A stretch of 5,801 bases of DNA. Source: Paracoccaceae bacterium. Lineage in GTDB: Bacteria > Pseudomonadota > Alphaproteobacteria > Rhodobacterales > Rhodobacteraceae. The stretch is from positions 1-5,801 of the forward strand of contig SPLB01000004.1 in the NCBI GenBank assembly GCA_004566265.1, read 5' to 3'. The notes beneath the pieces were generated by a model. The model was not told where the DNA came from, made no database searches, and saw only the letters and a program-made list of their open reading frames with translations. Below are positions 5,442-5,801 of the stretch, piece after piece. Positions within the stretch are counted from its first letter, which is position 1, and each line of letters begins with the position of its first letter. Position numbers and translations under genes: made by a program.

Positions 5442-5639
5442 TCAGGCGGGGCGCACGGCCAGCAGCACCAGATCCAGCTCTTCCTCAAGCCGTTGGAGTT
5501 TTTTCAGGTTCTCATCAGACAAGTTTGCATTGCCTGCGTCTACTTCCGACAGGGCTACAATCGGCGATCCCAGTTCTTTTTCCAGTGCTTGAATGGCGGA
5601 AATTTCTTCGGCGTCGAGCGAAGCAATCGGATAGAGCAT
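5442..5639 (-). CDS. Small conserved protein with two tandem helix-strand repeats, function unknown
   Basis: A 65-residue acidic protein with no signal peptide or membrane segment, so presumably cytosolic. Residues 8-30 and 40-62 align without gaps at an offset of 32. Eight of 23 positions are identical (L8/L40, E11/E43, Q17/Q49, L19/L51, E20/E52, E22/E54, L23/L55, A29/A61), and several more are conservative (I13/L45, I16/L48, I27/L59, V28/L60, L30/V62). Each unit reads as an amphipathic helix (EEISAIQALEKELG) followed by a short strand (PIVAL). From memory it belongs to a small family in Rhodobacteraceae with starts like MLxPI; no function is known to me. The ATG at 5639 has a good ribosome site (CAGGAG, six bases away). 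A longer frame from 5798 would add 53 residues of Pro/Thr-rich, non-family sequence and is rejected. Confidence 0.8.
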   Translation of the reverse strand: MLYPIASLDAEEISAIQALEKELGSPIVALSEVDAGNANLSDENLKKLQRLEEELDLVLLAVRPA

Positions 5640-5645
5640 CGGTTT

Positions 5646-5651
5646 CTCCTG
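5646..5651 (-). promoter_or_regulatory. Ribosome binding site deciding the start of the 65-residue protein
   Basis: CAGGAG on the minus strand stands six bases before the ATG at 5639. It is the strongest ribosome site in the window and favours this start over the upstream in-frame ATG at 5798. Confidence 0.75.
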
Positions 5652-5707
5652 AAACGTGGAATGGCTTAACATAGCGTAATTTAGTTCCAAGTTGTCGAAT
5701 GGCAATT

Positions 5708-5734
5708 CCAGCCCGTCCTGCGCCAGTGGGCTGG
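5708..5734. repeat. Seven-base inverted repeat upstream of the small gene
   Basis: CCAGCCC (5708-5714) and GGGCTGG (5728-5734) are exact reverse complements around a 13-base loop. It lies about 70 bases upstream of the small gene's start and is not followed by a T-tract on either strand. It could be an operator, part of a terminator for a gene beyond the window, or chance in GC-rich DNA. The rest of 5640-5801 shows no gene I can support. Confidence 0.25.
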
Positions 5735-5801
5735 GTGTTGGCGTAGGGTTGCCCCACTCAACAGAACATGGTTTGTCAGTGTCCAAAGCAGGAGACACAG
5801 C

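Noticed and set aside
5640..5798. 118-residue version of the small minus-strand protein starting at 5798
   Set aside because: The extra 53 residues are Pro/Thr-rich and unlike the family, and the ATG at 5639 has a strong ribosome site.
1..5801. CRISPR array, tRNA or rRNA gene, toxin-antitoxin pair, or novel defence system
   Set aside because: No regularly spaced repeats, no cloverleaf or rRNA-like sequence, and no paired small genes or defence-type domains were seen on either strand.

Overview
The window looks like a chromosomal segment of an alphaproteobacterium, most likely of the Rhodobacteraceae (Roseobacter group). The basis is protein flavour: the TatA/TatB/TatC sequences, the thiamine diphosphokinase, an unnamed protein at the left edge and a 65-residue protein at the right all resemble, from memory, roseobacter families. 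No database search was possible.

Layout, left to right. (1) 1-683, minus: the N-terminal 227 codons of a conserved protein of unknown function, running off the left edge. (2) 684-821: a divergent promoter region with an imperfect inverted repeat. (3) 822-1541, plus: thiamine diphosphokinase (thiN). (4) 1542-1761: a gap with no convincing gene. (5) 1762-2807, minus: a two-gene unit with an ABM/dimeric alpha-beta-barrel protein first and a YafY-type HTH-WYL regulator second. A perfect 12-bp inverted repeat (2854-2883) just upstream is the probable operator. (6) 3052-4688, plus: the tatA-tatB-tatC operon for the twin-arginine protein export machinery, with a 6-base gap and a 4-base overlap, preceded by a leader that contains a strong two-part hairpin. 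(7) 4698-about 5365, plus: the left part of an IS256-family element starting nine bases after the tatC stop. Its transposase is cut in half and lacks two of the three catalytic acidic residues. (8) 5366-5441: a short stretch with a terminator-like hairpin that seems to have lost its gene. (9) 5442-5639, minus: a 65-residue protein made of two tandem copies of one helix-strand unit. (10) 5640-5801: its upstream region.

Functionally, the tat genes form one translocase: TatB and TatC receive folded twin-arginine precursors and TatA forms the transport path. The minus-strand pair is a separate self-contained regulator and target cassette. The usual alphaproteobacterial tat neighbours (scpA/scpB upstream, serS downstream, from memory) are absent on both sides, which fits local rearrangement with the IS256 remnant marking one edge. 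I see no new defence or mobile system. The best leads are the operator-regulator-ABM cassette, the duplicated small protein, the tat leader hairpin and the deletion junction at the IS remnant.
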